Assembly (NCBI RefSeq): GCF_902167145.1
Contig: NC_050096.1
Span: 156,797,825 to 156,861,824 of the forward strand
Direction: 5' to 3'
Length of the DNA stretch: 64,000 bases
Source: Zea mays
Lineage: Eukaryota > Streptophyta > Magnoliopsida > Poales > Poaceae
Shown: piece by piece, positions 48,401 to 60,760 of the stretch
Layout: each line of letters opens with the position of its first letter
How positions within the stretch are numbered: the stretch's first letter is position 1
Notes under the pieces: generated by a model
Seen by the model: the letters and a program-made list of their open reading frames with translations, nothing else
The model's database searches: none
Told to the model about the DNA's origin: nothing
Translations under genes and position numbers: made by a program

Positions 48401-48448
48401 ACCTTCGAATGGATTATCCTTAAAAAATCCATTTGAAGGTCGGGGGCT
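48401..48448 (+). promoter_or_regulatory. Hairpin module 1 with G-rich tract, element E 3' region
   Basis: ACCTTCGAATGGATT (48401-48415) pairs with AATCCATTTGAAGGT (48426-48440) with one G-T wobble, followed at once by CGGGGGCT. A copy of TACACCCATTGGGTGCACC comes next. Confidence 0.75.
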
Positions 48449-48593
48449 ACACCCATTGGGTGCACCTCCGGTGCACCCCATGGATTATCATTCCAAGCCG
48501 AAATAGTGCCGACTTCTAAGGCGTGGGACAAGATTAAAAGACCAACCCTCAACCAAGATGCAGGAGCACAAATGGAGATAATTTCTGGGGAAG

Positions 48594-48640
48594 ACCTTCG
48601 AGTAGATTGTTTTCTAAAATCTACTCAAAGGTCGGGGGCT
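48594..48640 (+). promoter_or_regulatory. Hairpin module 2 with G-rich tract, element E 3' region
   Basis: ACCTTCGAGTAGATT (48594-48608) pairs with AATCTACTCAAAGGT (48618-48632) with one mismatch, followed at once by CGGGGGCT and the same TACACCCATTGGGTGCACC phrase. Confidence 0.75.
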
Positions 48641-48793
48641 ACACCCATTGGGTGCACCTCCGGCGCACCCAATGAAGTTCAGAATCCTACAAATCGAAAT
48701 GCCGACCTCTAAGGCACAGGCACGAAACTAAGCTTCGGTCAAATGAGTGATCGGAGCAAGAGAAGGCAGCAGGAAGTCATTTTTTGGACCTGG

Positions 48794-48839
48794 GATCTTT
48801 GGGTTGATTACCTCTAAATTAACCCAAAGATCGGGGGCT
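48794..48839 (+). promoter_or_regulatory. Hairpin module 3 with the functional polypurine tract of element E
   Basis: GATCTTTGGGTTGATT (48794-48809) pairs with AATTAACCCAAAGATC (48817-48832) with one G-T wobble, followed by GGGGGCT and the 3' LTR. The G-rich run is where plus-strand DNA priming is expected. Confidence 0.78.
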
Positions 48840-49467
48840 TGTGGGGGATAGATATCCCCCGGGTCCACTAAAGGAGTAAAAGACCTCACGAAAGGCCCAA
48901 GGGCCCAATAAATCGTAAGGTCATTCCTTCGTGGGCCTGGGGAGAAACAACCAACAAAGCAGAGAAGACGTAAGACCGGATTGATGCAAACCCGGACGGC
49001 CCACAACATCGAACGAGTAAATTGCAACGGAGACCCGACTTTCCCGCGCTGGAGCCCTCATGCAACAGAGTCGTACGAGGATAAGTCGGCGAAGGTTACG
49101 TAGGGATAAACTCAAGAGGTTCACTACCTTTTAGCTACTTGTTGTTATCATATCCACATGTACTGCCCCACGGTCGAGTATATAAGGCCTAGGGGGCACC
49201 CCTTCAGAACGATCGACCCTATCTTACTTAGCCACCCACCTTAACTCTCTATGTCTTCAATCCAGAGAGCCCTCTTGTAACCTCGTTACATACTCACCAG
49301 GACGTAGGGTGTTACGCATTTCTAAGCGGCCCGAACCTATAAATCTTGTCCACTGTCCCTCGTGTGATCGGCACGAACCATTTTGCTACAGTCGTCGACA
49401 CCGTCCTACTCCTAAAAACACCTTGAGGGGCAACCCCGGGTGTGCGGTCGGACCCAAAACACCGACA
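48840..49467 (+). repeat. 3' LTR of element E
   Basis: 628 bp with 5 transitions relative to the 5' LTR. It is followed by the second GATAC copy at 49468-49472. Confidence 0.95.
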
Positions 49468-49472
49468 GATAC

Positions 49473-52038
49473 CTACTGGTCATTTTATGGTGATTTTCTA
49501 AAGTTTTAGGGCTTAATGGTGCTTTCTACTACTACTATATTTGAAAAATGTCAAACAACAGATTTTCTAATTTTTCTATCTTCTTCTTTGCGCAAGAGCA
49601 GTCATTCTTAAAGTTGGTGAATTTTGCTCATAGGGAAAGGGGTGGTAAAATTCTTGGAATACATGGCCTTTTTCATGGGGTAGGGGGTGAGGTGTAATAC
49701 ATCATATTTTCATCTTAGTTTCATATTTTCTCTAGTAGTTTATATCATAAGTATTTAATTAAAAATTGGGTTGCTCATTGTTTCACATTTTGAATCTTTC
49801 TTTTGATTTATTGGAAGTATTGGCCAATTTCAAGTTCTAATTGTTTAACTCACTTACTGTGATAGTTTGGGGTGTTTATCATTTTTGCAGTGGTATACTA
49901 GTGGTTAGAGGTCTACTGAATTTTACTTGCCATTATTGCATGTGCCCAAATATTTATAACTATGGCTTTTTTATTTCTTAATGCCTAAATAAAATCATAA
50001 TCTTAGATTACACTAGACCAGGGTTCCATATATTTTTCCTATGATCTATATCTCTTAGGCATACTAGGAAAAATGTGGTCACTCTCTGATTTCCATTTTC
50101 TATCCCTTTTTTTGTTTTTCTAAGGTTTGGGTAGAAATAGTCTTTAGTGGATTTCTCTGGTTTGTTCTTGTGTACTGGCGTGTTCATTATTTTTAAACAG
50201 TGTATATGCTAGGCAAGTATTTCTACAAATTTTCTCCTGTCCAGTATAGAAGTATTTCTATTTTTCTCTGTATTAATAAAGTTTGGGCAGTTTTCTAATT
50301 TAATTCAAAACTCTAAAAATTCATATATAAAACGTGGGTTTCAATATTTTTGTTTGACAACCCTTATTTTACAGAATCTAGCAAAATTTGTTTGACCAAA
50401 TTTGGATGAATAGTCTTCAAGTTATACATTAATCAAGTTTACAACATATTTTATTAACTTAATATTCGAAAGTGAAAGGAAAATACATCTTGCACTCGGG
50501 TCCCTGGCGTAAACTTCCCTTTTTCCTTACAGACTAGTCCTCGGGTCACTGATGAAACAGAAAACCCCCTTGGATTTACCCTAATCTAACCCGCGGTCGC
50601 TGGGTTCTCGGAACAGTACCCGCGGCAAAGATTATGGCGGCGAGACTCACCGGCGGCGAAATAGCTCCAACAAAGTGGTCGTCGACGTTAGGGAGGTCAC
50701 GGCGGTCACGTCGGTGTGCGGGTCGGTGTTTGAGATGGCCGGAGTTGGTCAGTCTTCACGCGCAAGCGGGAGAGCTCGTCGGCGGCGAGGATTCCGGCCT
50801 AAACACGGAGGGATAGCTCAATCCAGTGAGTTGGGGAGCTTCACGGGAGGTCAGGGAGGTCGTAGGCACAAGGAATTGGAAAATGGTTCAACTGGTAGCC
50901 TGGTCTACGTCCGGTGGTGGGCGACCGAAGTCCAGCGAGGCAGGGTCTCGGCTCAAGCTTGGGAAAGCTTCACAGCCTCTCGGGGAAGCCGTCCAGGGGC
51001 TTGGGTGAGGCTGGGGGTCGATGGGAAAGGCTGGCCACGGCGGCTGTGCTCGGGCAGTGGTGGCGGGCGGTGGCGCTTGCTTTCCACGACGAACTCCAGT
51101 GATCACTGGCTCGGGCAGGGCTTTGGGTGCACAAGTGAAGACAACTAAGGCCTTCGGGGGCACTTATGGGCGAGGGCGAGACACAAGCGCGCGGGGCAGG
51201 GGCGACCACAAGCGGGACACGCGCTGCCGCGGCCAGTCCGCGCTCGGCCGGTCACGCAAGCCATCGAACGTGTGGCGTCGCTCGGTCTGGTCATTTTCAA
51301 ACGCTAATTGGCTCGCGATCCTCTCGTAACTCTCCCAAATCCCTACACACGATTTCTTCTTTGTCGTTTACTCTTTGTTTCTCCTACAACACTTGAGTGG
51401 ATTAGATCTCGGATTTGCGAGGTATGAGGGGGTGAAGTTGGGTTTGTCGCCCTGATGGAATCCGAGACCAAGGTCAAGTCAAATCATGTCAAACGGTTTT
51501 TGTTTGATTTCAAACTTTGCCAGATTATGTTCTAGGTAATTTGACGCCACTTTCATATTTGGGTCTTGTGGATTTGAGTTTTGGAATTTAGAGAACACAG
51601 CTGAACTTTAAGAAGAGGTGAAAATTCAGATTCTGAATTTTCTGAATTTCCCATTGAGTTTTCACTTGAGGGGTCATTTTGGGAATTTTGCAAAACCCCA
51701 TTGATCAATCTTCCTTACTACATTTTGTAGCTTTATTAGTACACTATAACTTTGTTATTTGGTCCTCATCACGATTTTTATGTTTTTCATAGTCTTTTTA
51801 CCAATTTTCCCCTTCTGCACTTAAATGGCTTAATTAGGGTTATTCTAGGGTTTTGAACATTTTCCTCCCTTGAGGTGCATGATGAGTTTATGGTATGTAT
51901 TTTTGAGATGAAAATTACATGTTTGAGTTTTTGCTTTTCAATTTGGTGCCCTTTTGCTTAATTACATTCACATGTGATAATATTCACAAATGTGGGTGTG
52001 TGGAGAGGAAAAGCCTGAGTAACACCTGGGGTGTTACA
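49473..52038 (-). repeat. Presumed 5' LTR of element D, 5' part
   Basis: On the minus strand it begins TGTAACACCCCAGG at 52038. It has the same layout as the other long LTRs: an AT-rich start, a GC-rich block (51300-50550), then AT-rich sequence running into element E. The overlapping GC-rich ORFs at 50634-51396 have no recognised domain and look incidental. It is joined to 35260 across element E by the GATAC duplication. Confidence 0.6.
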
Positions 52039-52089
52039 AGTTGTATCTAGGTTTCGTCCTATAGTCAACATTTCCTCTGATACCACTTC
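52039..52089 (-). other. Short internal piece of element J with primer site
   Basis: Carries TGGTATCAGAG (minus strand, 52085-52075) and matches the start of the element D internal region. The rest of the interior of J is missing, replaced by element D. Confidence 0.7.
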
Positions 52090-55000
52090 TGTCACACCCG
52101 GATTTAAGGGGTAAAGCCAGGTGCGTCTCATATGTGCGCCAAAGAAGAACAACACCTATAATGACCAAGTGTATAGAGATAAATGTCACAAATATTATTA
52201 TTACATAGCGGAAGAGTCTTACAAAAATAAGTGATAACAGTAAAGTGAACTAATAATTATTCCTTGGCACCATAAGCTGACTACGAGACGCCACCTAGAT
52301 AAGCTCGTACTCCTCGTTGTGGACCTCCTCCTGGGCTACCTACTCTTCACCTGTGGGGGGGGGGGGTTATATATCACAAGGGTGAGCTCACAAAAGATCA
52401 TAGCTCAACAAGTAGTGGGGAATAATGTGCATGAACTCACCAAAGGTGGGAGTTCATGTAAAGTGTAAGGCTGATCAACAAATAATGGTTAAAGCTGAGC
52501 AATTACTAAATGTAAGTATATACCAAACTAGAGTAATAATAGATAAAAATTAATAATAAAACCACAATGCGATGCAAATGACTAGTTAAATTTAATTCCA
52601 CAAGTTACTGATGTGAGGGTCCGAGCCGCTCATGACCGTGAGCACGGCTGATATACTAATTTACACTCTGCAGAGGTTGCACATCTTTACCGACAAGTCA
52701 TGTTACCCATCTGCCATGGGGTCATAAATCCCATACACCTCTACCAAGGAAGCGAGCCAGGGTAACACTACGAGGCCTTTACAAAGTTCCACTAGCTTCA
52801 GAAAACCCGCTATAGTTTCCAAGGAGCGAGGAATCCCTCGTCTGAAAAGCCATCGCAGCAAAATCAACCCGAGAACCTCCCTATACCGACCACTCCCCTA
52901 CTTCCCTTGCCCCTTTCGGGTAAGGTAGTCCTCCACTAGTTTTCCTAATTAGTCTGCCAAGGGCGTCCCATACCACCCTTGTGGTAGCACTGTTTTCCTA
53001 GGGTGGTCGCTCCATGTTCCAATTAACATAATGATCTTGTCATGAACAGTAAAAACACATTGATATTAAAAGCATGATCATGAATAATGTGTATCTTAAC
53101 ACCCAAAACCACATAAAGCAATAGCAGGTACTACCCAAAAGTTTTGTGGTAAACAAGGTATAAAGATATCTAAACTGGGTGACCTATTGGGTCCCATCAA
53201 AATAACCTATGTAGATCATAATGATTAACATGAACATTATTGGGTAAATAGTAGTGGTCAAGGGCACAACTTGACTTCAACAAGCTGTTGCTCAGTATTT
53301 TCCACCTGCTGAGCCTCAGTTGCATGCCCATCAAATCGCAACAATACAAACAAACATGGTACAAGAGAAATTAACATCACACCAATCATGATAACATACT
53401 GCATAATAATATTCTACGCATCGTAACGAAATTGTAGGTTCAAGAATCACTAAATTCAGAGTTACGGTTAAAGAGTTATGATTTTCCGAAGTTTTACGTG
53501 TTTGGTATGGAATAAACTATGTGGATAATTTTAATCTATCTTTCATGATAAAACAGAGTTACCAAGTGATAAATAATATTAATACATAATTAATGAACTA
53601 GAATGGATTAATAAAGAGTTAACTTGAATTACTTATGAATTTTACAAGATTCTATAATTACTTCTACATTGGAAATCATTTCCTATACCCTTTTATTCGA
53701 TTTTATTTATTATCTGGATTGCGCGCATTATTCTGGAGTTCTATAGGGGTTTCTCTGCAAAATTCAGGACCTCGGCGTAATGATTTTATAAAAGACCAGG
53801 ACTGCAGGTTGATAACTAAAAACATCAAGGGCACTTTTACAAAATGGCACGGTCGAAGGGGTATCAACGAATCCTGGCCGTCCGATCTCGACCGATCGGC
53901 CCAGATTAGAATCATGTGATACAACACTTCGCAATCCGTCCTGGCCGCTCGATCCGGTTTTAAAGTTTGAGAGACGACCACGCCCCGACTTAATCCAAAT
54001 CACTCATCACCGAACCGACATCCCAGATCAAATCTTGCGAAGTGGTACGTGATGGTTAATCTTAGTCGCCCACAGCTGAACAGACGGCTAGGAGACCTTC
54101 TCCTTCGTCGGTCAGCCCGCGACGGCGCAACAGTGGATCACAGCGGAGCCCTCATGCCGGCGAACCCAATTCCCCATTTCCTCACGGTAATCACTCAATC
54201 CTAATAGTGCTATCTCGTGCGGCAGTCCCCATGAACGGTCATGAGGGTCATCACTAGGGGAGATCCAGGTGAACGTCGCCCAAGGAGTCAGACGGATTCA
54301 CCGTACGTTTCGACCGTGGTTGCCCACCCTAAACAACCCCGGCGACCAACTAACCATATGGCGATTCCCAGCGTGTAGGTAATAGTGCAGAAAGGGCGCT
54401 CACCCGAGTCCGTGATGATGATGGCGCAATACACGAAGAGGTGCGGAGACGGTGCTCCGACAAGAAATTGCCGCGGCTGGATCGGCAATCCAGCCCTAGA
54501 ATTCCCACGGGTAGTCACACGATGTCTCTGGGGAAGCCCAGACCACGGCCAATAGGTTTCTACGGCGGTGTACGGGGAAGTCAATGGCGGCGGCCTCCAG
54601 CTGGGGTGAGGCTCTTGGTTCTTCGTAGGTTAGAGGATTCGGATGGTTAGGGTTACTAGAGGAGAGGTGGCGCATGACAGCTTTATGGCAAGCGGAGTAT
54701 GAACTCGCCAGCAACGACGCCGACGGAAAAGGGGGAAAGTTCGCTGCAGATCTCGCGTGGTTTGTTGCCGCGACAGCGCAAAGGGATGACAGGTGGGTCC
54801 CCACTCCTAGTGAGTTGAGTGCGCGTGAAGGGGTTATCTGTTTAGAGGGGCCCACACAGCAGTTATAGGAGTGAGCAGAGCACACGATGGTGTGTCCGAC
54901 GCGTGGGCCATGCCTGTCGGCACGAGTCTCATGGGCATGCACTGGTGGACTAGGCTGAAGTGTGGAGCAGCGGCCCAGCACGCGTTTTCCCTTTTTCCTT

Positions 55001-55398
55001 TCCTTTATCTTTTTCTTTTCTGTTTTCCACATTCAAAAGTTCAAATGGATTTAAATTGCAGGTTTGAATCTCAGACTTCCAAATATCAAATAAAATTCTA
55101 ATATGAATAATACTACCACTTTTTGCAATAACCTAGTATTATTTTTTTATTCTTTTTAGCTCCTTTGCTCCCATATTTTTTAGAGTTCAAATTTAAATCC
55201 AAAGCTAGATTTGTTTTAATTATAAATTTGTGTTTGATGCAGAAACAAAGGAAGTCCAACATGATGCATCAGTTTATGTGTTTTTATCTGGTATTTATTT
55301 GAAAGAAAATATACCTCATGAATAAACCACATACTCAAAAGAGCTCCTTTATTATTTTCAATAACAAAAGTCATGGGTACTCTATACTAGGGTTTACA
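52090..55398 (-). repeat. 5' LTR of element J, relative of element D
   Basis: On the minus strand it runs from TGTAAACCCTAG (55398) to CCGGGTGTGACA (52090), 3.3 kb, with the GC-rich block at about 55000-53850. It is homologous to the other long LTRs but more diverged. A run of 12 G (52355-52366) replaces the 6-7 G of the other copies. Its right end abuts copia coding sequence, so J inserted into the copia element. Confidence 0.75.
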
Positions 55399-57069
55399 AG
55401 AAGAAGCACTACAAGCACCTCCAACTCAAGTCTGGGCGACTATTCAAAGAAACCATCCAGTGGATCAAATTCTGGGTGACATCATCAAGGGAGTAACTAC
55501 TCGCTCACGTTTAGCTAACTTTTGTGAGCATTACTTGTTTGTTTCTTCTATTGAGCCTTTCAGGGTAGAAGAAGCCTTGCAGGATCCGGACTGGGTGTTG
55601 GCCATGCAGGAAGAGCTCAATAAGTTTAAGGGAAATGAAGTATGGAGCCTGGTGCCACGTCCGAAACAAAACATTGTGGGAACCAAGTGGGTGTTCCACA
55701 ACAAGCAAGATGAGCAAAGTGTGGTGACAAGAAGCAAGGCTCAACTTGTGGCAAAATGTTATGCCCAAGTCACAGGTTTGAATTTTGAGGAGACTTTTCT
55801 CCTATAGCTAGGCTCGAATCAATACACATATTATTGGCTTATGCTGCTCACCACTCTTTTAAGTTGTTTCAAATGGACGTGAAGAGAGCCTTCCTCAATG
55901 GACCAATCAAGGAGGAAGTATATGTGGAACAACCCCCTGGCTTCGAGGATGACAGGTATCCCGACCACATCTATAGGCTCTCTAAGGCGCTCTATGGACT
56001 TAAGCAAGCCCCAAGAGCATGGTATGAATGCCTTAGAGATTTTCTTATTTCTAATGCTTTCAAGGTTGGGAAAGCTGATCCTACTCTCTTTACTAAGACT
56101 TGTAATGGTGATTTGTTTGTATGCCAAATATATGTCGATGACATAATATTTGGTTCTACTAATTAAAAGTCTTGTGAGGAGTTTAGTAAGGTGATGATGC
56201 AGAAATTCGAGATGTCTATGATGGGCGAGTTGAACTACTTCCTTGGATTCCAAGTGAAGCAACTCAAGGAAGAAACCTTCATCTTCCAAACAAAATACAC
56301 TCAAGACTTATTGAAGAGGTTTGGGATGAAGGATGAAAAGCCCACTAAGACACCGATGGGAACATACGACCACTTGGACCTCAACAAAGGAGGTAAGTCC
56401 GTTGATCAAAAGGCATACCGGTCTATGATATGTTCTTTACTTTATCTTTGTGCTAGTAGACCGGATATTATGCTTAGCGTATGCATGTGTGCTATATTTC
56501 AATCCGACCCCAAGGAATGTCATCTTGTGGCCGTGAAGCGAATTCTTAGATATTTAGTTTCTATGCCTTGCTTCGGGATCTGGTATCCAAAGAGGTCTAC
56601 CTTTGACTTAATCGGATACTCAGATTCCGACTATGCCGGGTGCAAGGTTGATAGGAAGAGCACATCAGGGACTTGTCAGTTTCTAGGAAGGTCCCTGGTG
56701 TCCTGGAGCTCTTAGAAACAAACATTTATTGCCCTATCCACCACTGAGGCCGAGTATGTTGCCGCAGGACAGTGTTGCGCGCAACTGCTTTGGATGAGAC
56801 AAATCCTCCGAGACATTGGCTATAATCTGAGCAAAGTCCCACTCCTATGTGATAATGAGAGTGCAATGCAATTGGCAGATAATCCTGTTGAACACAGTCG
56901 CACTAAGCACATAGACATCCAGCATCACTTTATGAGAGACCACAAGTAAAGAGGATATATCGATATTTATCATATTAGCACCGAGAACCAGCTAGCTGAT
57001 ATCTTCACCAAGCCTTTGGATGAGAAAAGGTTTTGCAGGCTGTGTAGTGAGCTAAATGTCTTAGATTAG
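55399..57069 (+). pseudogene. Copia (SIRE/Opie-Ji-like) pol, 5'-truncated and broken
   Basis: Begins inside the region before RT (QAPPTQVWATIQRNHPVDQI), then RT with VGTKWVFHNK, FQMDVKRAFLNG, LYGLKQAPRAWYE and YVDDIIFGST, and RNase H with YSDSDYAGCKVDRKSTSGTC, ALSTTEAEYVAAGQC and EHSRTKHIDIQHHF, ending LADIFTKPL and LD at 57069. Breaks: a one-base loss near 55800 (in the ETFSPIAR motif), TAA at 56164, TAG at 56713 and TAA near 56947. Gag, protease and integrase are absent because LTR element J adjoins at 55398. Non-functional. Confidence 0.93.
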
Positions 57070-57889
57070 TGGAACTTGGATTGATCTGTAGCATACATGT
57101 GTTTTATGCCTTTGATCATGTTACTTTAAGCTTTAATGTCTTTACTTGCTTAATTTTGGTGCTCAAGTTGTATAAGTCATCCCCGGACCTCACAAGTCCC
57201 TATGCACATGATGCACATGTTTAGGGGGAGGATGTACTACAACTTGATCCTTTGAGACTAACGTTCTTGCATGAGTACTTTTGATATAGTCTCAAAGTTG
57301 AATTGAAAGGGAAAAGGTGAGCTTGGACAAAGAAAGGGCTTCCACTGCATTCCGGTATCAATGTATCTTGTCCCAATTTCTTATTTGTGTTTTCTCATTG
57401 CCTTTGATCTTATTTGACATTTTTGTGTGGCAATGAGGTTAAAGGGCCAAATAGTTCTCCTTTTTGGTGATTAATGTTAAAGGGGGAGAAATTAAGGCCA
57501 AATCAACCGGATCAGCCAACCACTTGTGAATTTCAAAATTTTAATGTTAGAATTCTTGGTGTTTGATCAAAACCCTGTTATTGCAAAAATTGTTCTCTTA
57601 TGGAGGAGAAAATTGATTATGGGAAAAGGGGGAGTTTTTTGGTATTTGATCAAAACTACTCTTGAAAGATCTTTTGATTTGTCAAAACAAGTGTTTTTGA
57701 CATAGAGATAGGAAAAATAATTTGCTTCGTGAAAATAAACTAAGTGGTGGCAAAAGTGATCCAAATATACCAAATCCTATGTGAGATTAATTGGTCTTGA
57801 ATTTACAATCTTTAGCTTACCTTTGAAAATGTTGTTGCGTTTTGAGTTGCTTTTGATGTGTTGGCATAAATCACCAAAAAGGGGAAGAC
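57070..57889 (+). other. Copia 3' untranslated internal region
   Basis: Non-coding AT-rich sequence with GGGGGAGGATG near 57224 and AAGGGGGAGAAATTAAGG near 57480, purine-rich tracts typical of this lineage. It ends in AAAAAGGGGAAGAC, the polypurine tract before the LTR. Confidence 0.8.
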
Positions 57890-59250
57890 TGAAATGGAAA
57901 TGTGCCCTTGGGCCATTTCTATAAATGTTTTGGCGATTAGATACTCAACACATACTGTTTTGTGCTAAGTGTCAAAGAGACGCAAATGAAAATCAAGGTA
58001 TGATTCTAGACTTAGTAAATTGTTTTGTACTAACATATTCTACTAAGTTCTAGGAACCTTGTCAAATCAAAAGAGATCGGATTGGAGAAGTTTAGCTACG
58101 CCCAGCCAAACTTGTACCAGCCTGCGCTGCACCGGACTGTTCAGTGTGCACCGGACAGTGTCTGGTGCTCAGGCTGGCGCCCCCGACGAACAGGCTGCTC
58201 TTGGGAAAAACTCAGCGTGCTGCAGCTATAATTCACTGGACTGTCCGGTGAGCCAGCCCCGCCCACTGTCAACGGTCGACTCCAACCGTCGACTAGCGAA
58301 GGCGTCAGAAGGTCAGAGACGGATAGAAGGTCGCAGCGGTCAGAAGGTTGCACCGGACTGTCCGATGTGCCACCGGCTGTCCAGTGCGCCACAGGGGCCG
58401 ACGGATCCAACGGTCGACTGCTACTGACACCAACGGTCGGCTGACGTGTCAGGCACCGGACAGTGAACAGTGCCGTGTCCGATGCGTACCATACTGTCCG
58501 GTGTGCCCGTCGACAGAAAGTTGCTGCTTTCTGTCTAATGACTAGAAGTGTGGGTGAGGCTATAAATACCCCCCAACCGGCCATTTGAAAAGCAGCAAGC
58601 CCAAGCAACACATCAAGCACCCATTGAACATCCTAAGACGCCGAGACTTAGCATACACGCATACGGTTCATTGTGATTGAGATTCGAGCACTTCTTTGAG
58701 TTGTAACTCCGTTGTGCTGCTTTTGTGTGCTCATTCTTGTCTTGTGTGTGTTAGTGCTGCAACTCTCGCTCTTGTGTATGTTGTTATTCCCTTCTTACTC
58801 CTGTGCTCATTCGAGATCTTTTGTGTAAGGTGTGAGAAACTCCAAAGTGTGGAGATTCCTCACAAATGAATATTGTTGAGATAAAGAGAATCGTGGTATT
58901 CAAGTTGATCATTGGATCACTAGAAAGGGGTTGAGTGCAACCCTCGTCCATTGGGACACCACAATGTGGAAGTAGGCAAATGTTCTAGGTGGCCGAACCA
59001 CAAGATAAAAATCGTTGTGTCACTTGTCTTTATTCTTATGCGATTTTCTCTATCTCCATTCATTTCACTTGCATAATTGCTCTAAGTTCAATACTCATCT
59101 TGTGAAGAGCAATTAAGTGAAGAAGTTTACTCTGCTTATACTTCTCGCTTGAACTTGGCCTTAGCTTTCACTAATCTAATATCAGTCCAAGCTTGTTTTG
59201 TGAAGCTGTTTTTACAGGATCACCTATTCACCCCTCTAGGTGCTCTCAAT
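57890..59250 (+). repeat. Copia 3' LTR
   Basis: Begins TGAAATGGAAATGTGCCC directly after a purine tract. It contains repeated ACCGGACTGTCCGGTG-type inverted words (58130-58505) and TATAAATA at 58561-58568. The end is near the phrase ATTCACCCCTCTAGG (59227-59241) but is not exact, and no target duplication can be checked. Confidence 0.8.
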
Positions 59251-60760
59251 GCAGCTAGGAAATTCTCCGCTTGGCCTTGAAGAACAATCATATCATATAT
59301 CACCATCATAACCAAGTTTGAAGTCCAATGACCATACCATCGAGACCAAGCTGCATCAAAAATAGGAAGAAGGAGAAAAAAGGGTATCAAGATTTTACTG
59401 TAAATAAATAAATTCAAATACACTAAAATAATAACCACCAATAATAAATATTTATGTAGGGACCTTCAATTTGTTTCCCCCAGAAAAGTATGATAAGAAG
59501 TTCATTTCAACAGTAAAAAAGGAAAAAATATCAAGCATAAGATAATGTTGACATCATAACCAGAAAATAAAGCATAAGAGACACTATACAACCTTGTACC
59601 TACCACCGTGCTTTTCCTGGCATTGCAAACTAGAAAAAGTTCTGAGCATTGCAGACAATGGAATGAGTCTTCTCTAGAGACATTGGAATGTGTTCTTCTT
59701 TATTAGAGGTCACAAGGTTGTTTCATTCCTTGTAGTGGGTTCTTCTTTATCCTCACCTGAAAAGGGAAAAACTGGGGGAAAATGTTATATATAAGAATCA
59801 ACATAATTTATTATGGAACAAATTTTCGGTCGAAGGCTCTGATTAAGCTTCTTCTTAATATAATACCGTATGGTCTTTCTCCTACCGGCCGAGTTTTTCT
59901 AAAACAAACAATATGGCTACAAAGGACCTCTCCATTTCTTTTGGAAACCACCCCTCTGCATACTGGTTACAGTTCCTCATCTTTATGCACACAAAAATGG
60001 GTCAGTTGCATAACAACTAGAAAAGAAAGCGCCATGTCGAGCGCTAGACAGTTCACGCAAGTATATAAAAGAAAATATATTGATTCGAAGAAACTTTTTA
60101 TTGGTTCTAATGAGTAATGTCACCAATATTTTATTGCATCTACTGCTCTAAATCTTGAGCCCTGATGACCTCGTATTTTTTATTAAGTAAAAAAACTGTA
60201 ATAACATGTGCCTTTATGTACAGGGGTCATTATCCTCGTGCTGACAAATACTTGAATCACGCTGAGAAGTCAAGCATGACTCTTTTGGAAGCTTTCAAAA
60301 GGATGCATGTCGTTGAGCATGAGGAAATGCATAACACATATGATGCTGATAAACATGAAGAGACAATTTTAGTAAATGGGAAATGAGGGTGAGGAACAAC
60401 ATGTTACTAACAATATTCTATTGCATAATGCAGCTTTAGATACCTTCTTTCTTACTAACCATCACTTAACTGAACATGAATAGGGGCCGAGGGAAGCACA
60501 ACACATTGGCTGGAAATGTTTTTTTCCCGAGGGTAACAAATGTGGCCCAATTTTACTATGAAGCACCAGAAACTGGTGATGCTAGTGCCATTGGAGGCCA
60601 CCTGATGCTTGTCCTATATATCTCTCAAATGAGCCCCAAGATTTACGTACTGAAGCATGCTACACTTCTACTTTCAATATCCAACATAATGTAAACCCTT
60701 GCAAAAACTAAACAAAAAGTTTCCAAGCATCAGACAACATCTAGCACATAATGTTTCCAA
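59251..60760. other. Unassigned sequence with possible exon-like or LINE-like pieces
   Basis: Not matched to the elements around it. Near 59835-60000 the phrase GGCTCTGATTAAGCTTCTTC, then TACCGGCCGAG and AAAACAAAC, resembles the 3' end of a plant LINE (weak). At 60222-60386 an AG-bounded open stretch reads RADKYLNHAEKSSMTLLEAF and ends in TGA. At 60480-60610 another reads GNVFFPRVTNVAQFYYEAPE. I do not recognise these peptides. They could be decayed exons of a host gene or captured sequence. Confidence 0.35.

Larger units (their letters stand above)
35261..49467 (+). mobile_element. Grande-like (Tat lineage) gypsy retrotransposon E, full length, 14.2 kb
   Basis: Two 628-bp LTRs (35261-35888, 48840-49467) start TGTGGGGGATAG and end ACACCGACA, with GATAC duplications. 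They differ at 5 sites, all transitions (0.8%), so the insertion is young. The interior holds one long gag-pol frame, a 89-bp tandem array, a multi-exon antisense gene, an 81-bp tandem array, an acidic antisense ORF and three hairpin modules before the 3' LTR. A total near 14 kb, LTRs near 0.6 kb, a long 3' region with tandem repeats and an antisense gene fit the Grande elements of Zea as I remember them. The family name should be confirmed against a repeat library. Confidence 0.93.
25866..52038 (-). mobile_element. Non-coding LTR element D (large retrotransposon derivative), minus strand, with two insertions
   Basis: Minus-strand order: presumed 5' LTR (52038 to 49473 and 35260 to 33065, split by element E), primer site TGGTATCAGAG (33060-33050), a 1.7-kb internal region without protein domains, a purine tract at 31381-31367, and the 3' LTR (31366 to 25866, split by a TIR element). 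The two LTRs match well over about 2 kb at their 3' ends but look different in their 5' halves. No target duplication is found. It is either an old non-autonomous element or a recombinant of two. The Del/Tekay assignment rests on LTR length, the TGTAANACCC start and the primer and purine sites, since there is no pol to test it. Confidence 0.65.

Noticed and set aside
50634..51396. Several overlapping ORFs on both strands in a GC-rich block
   Set aside because: The block sits at the position of the GC-rich promoter part of a long LTR. Open frames on both strands reflect GC content, and no domain is recognised.
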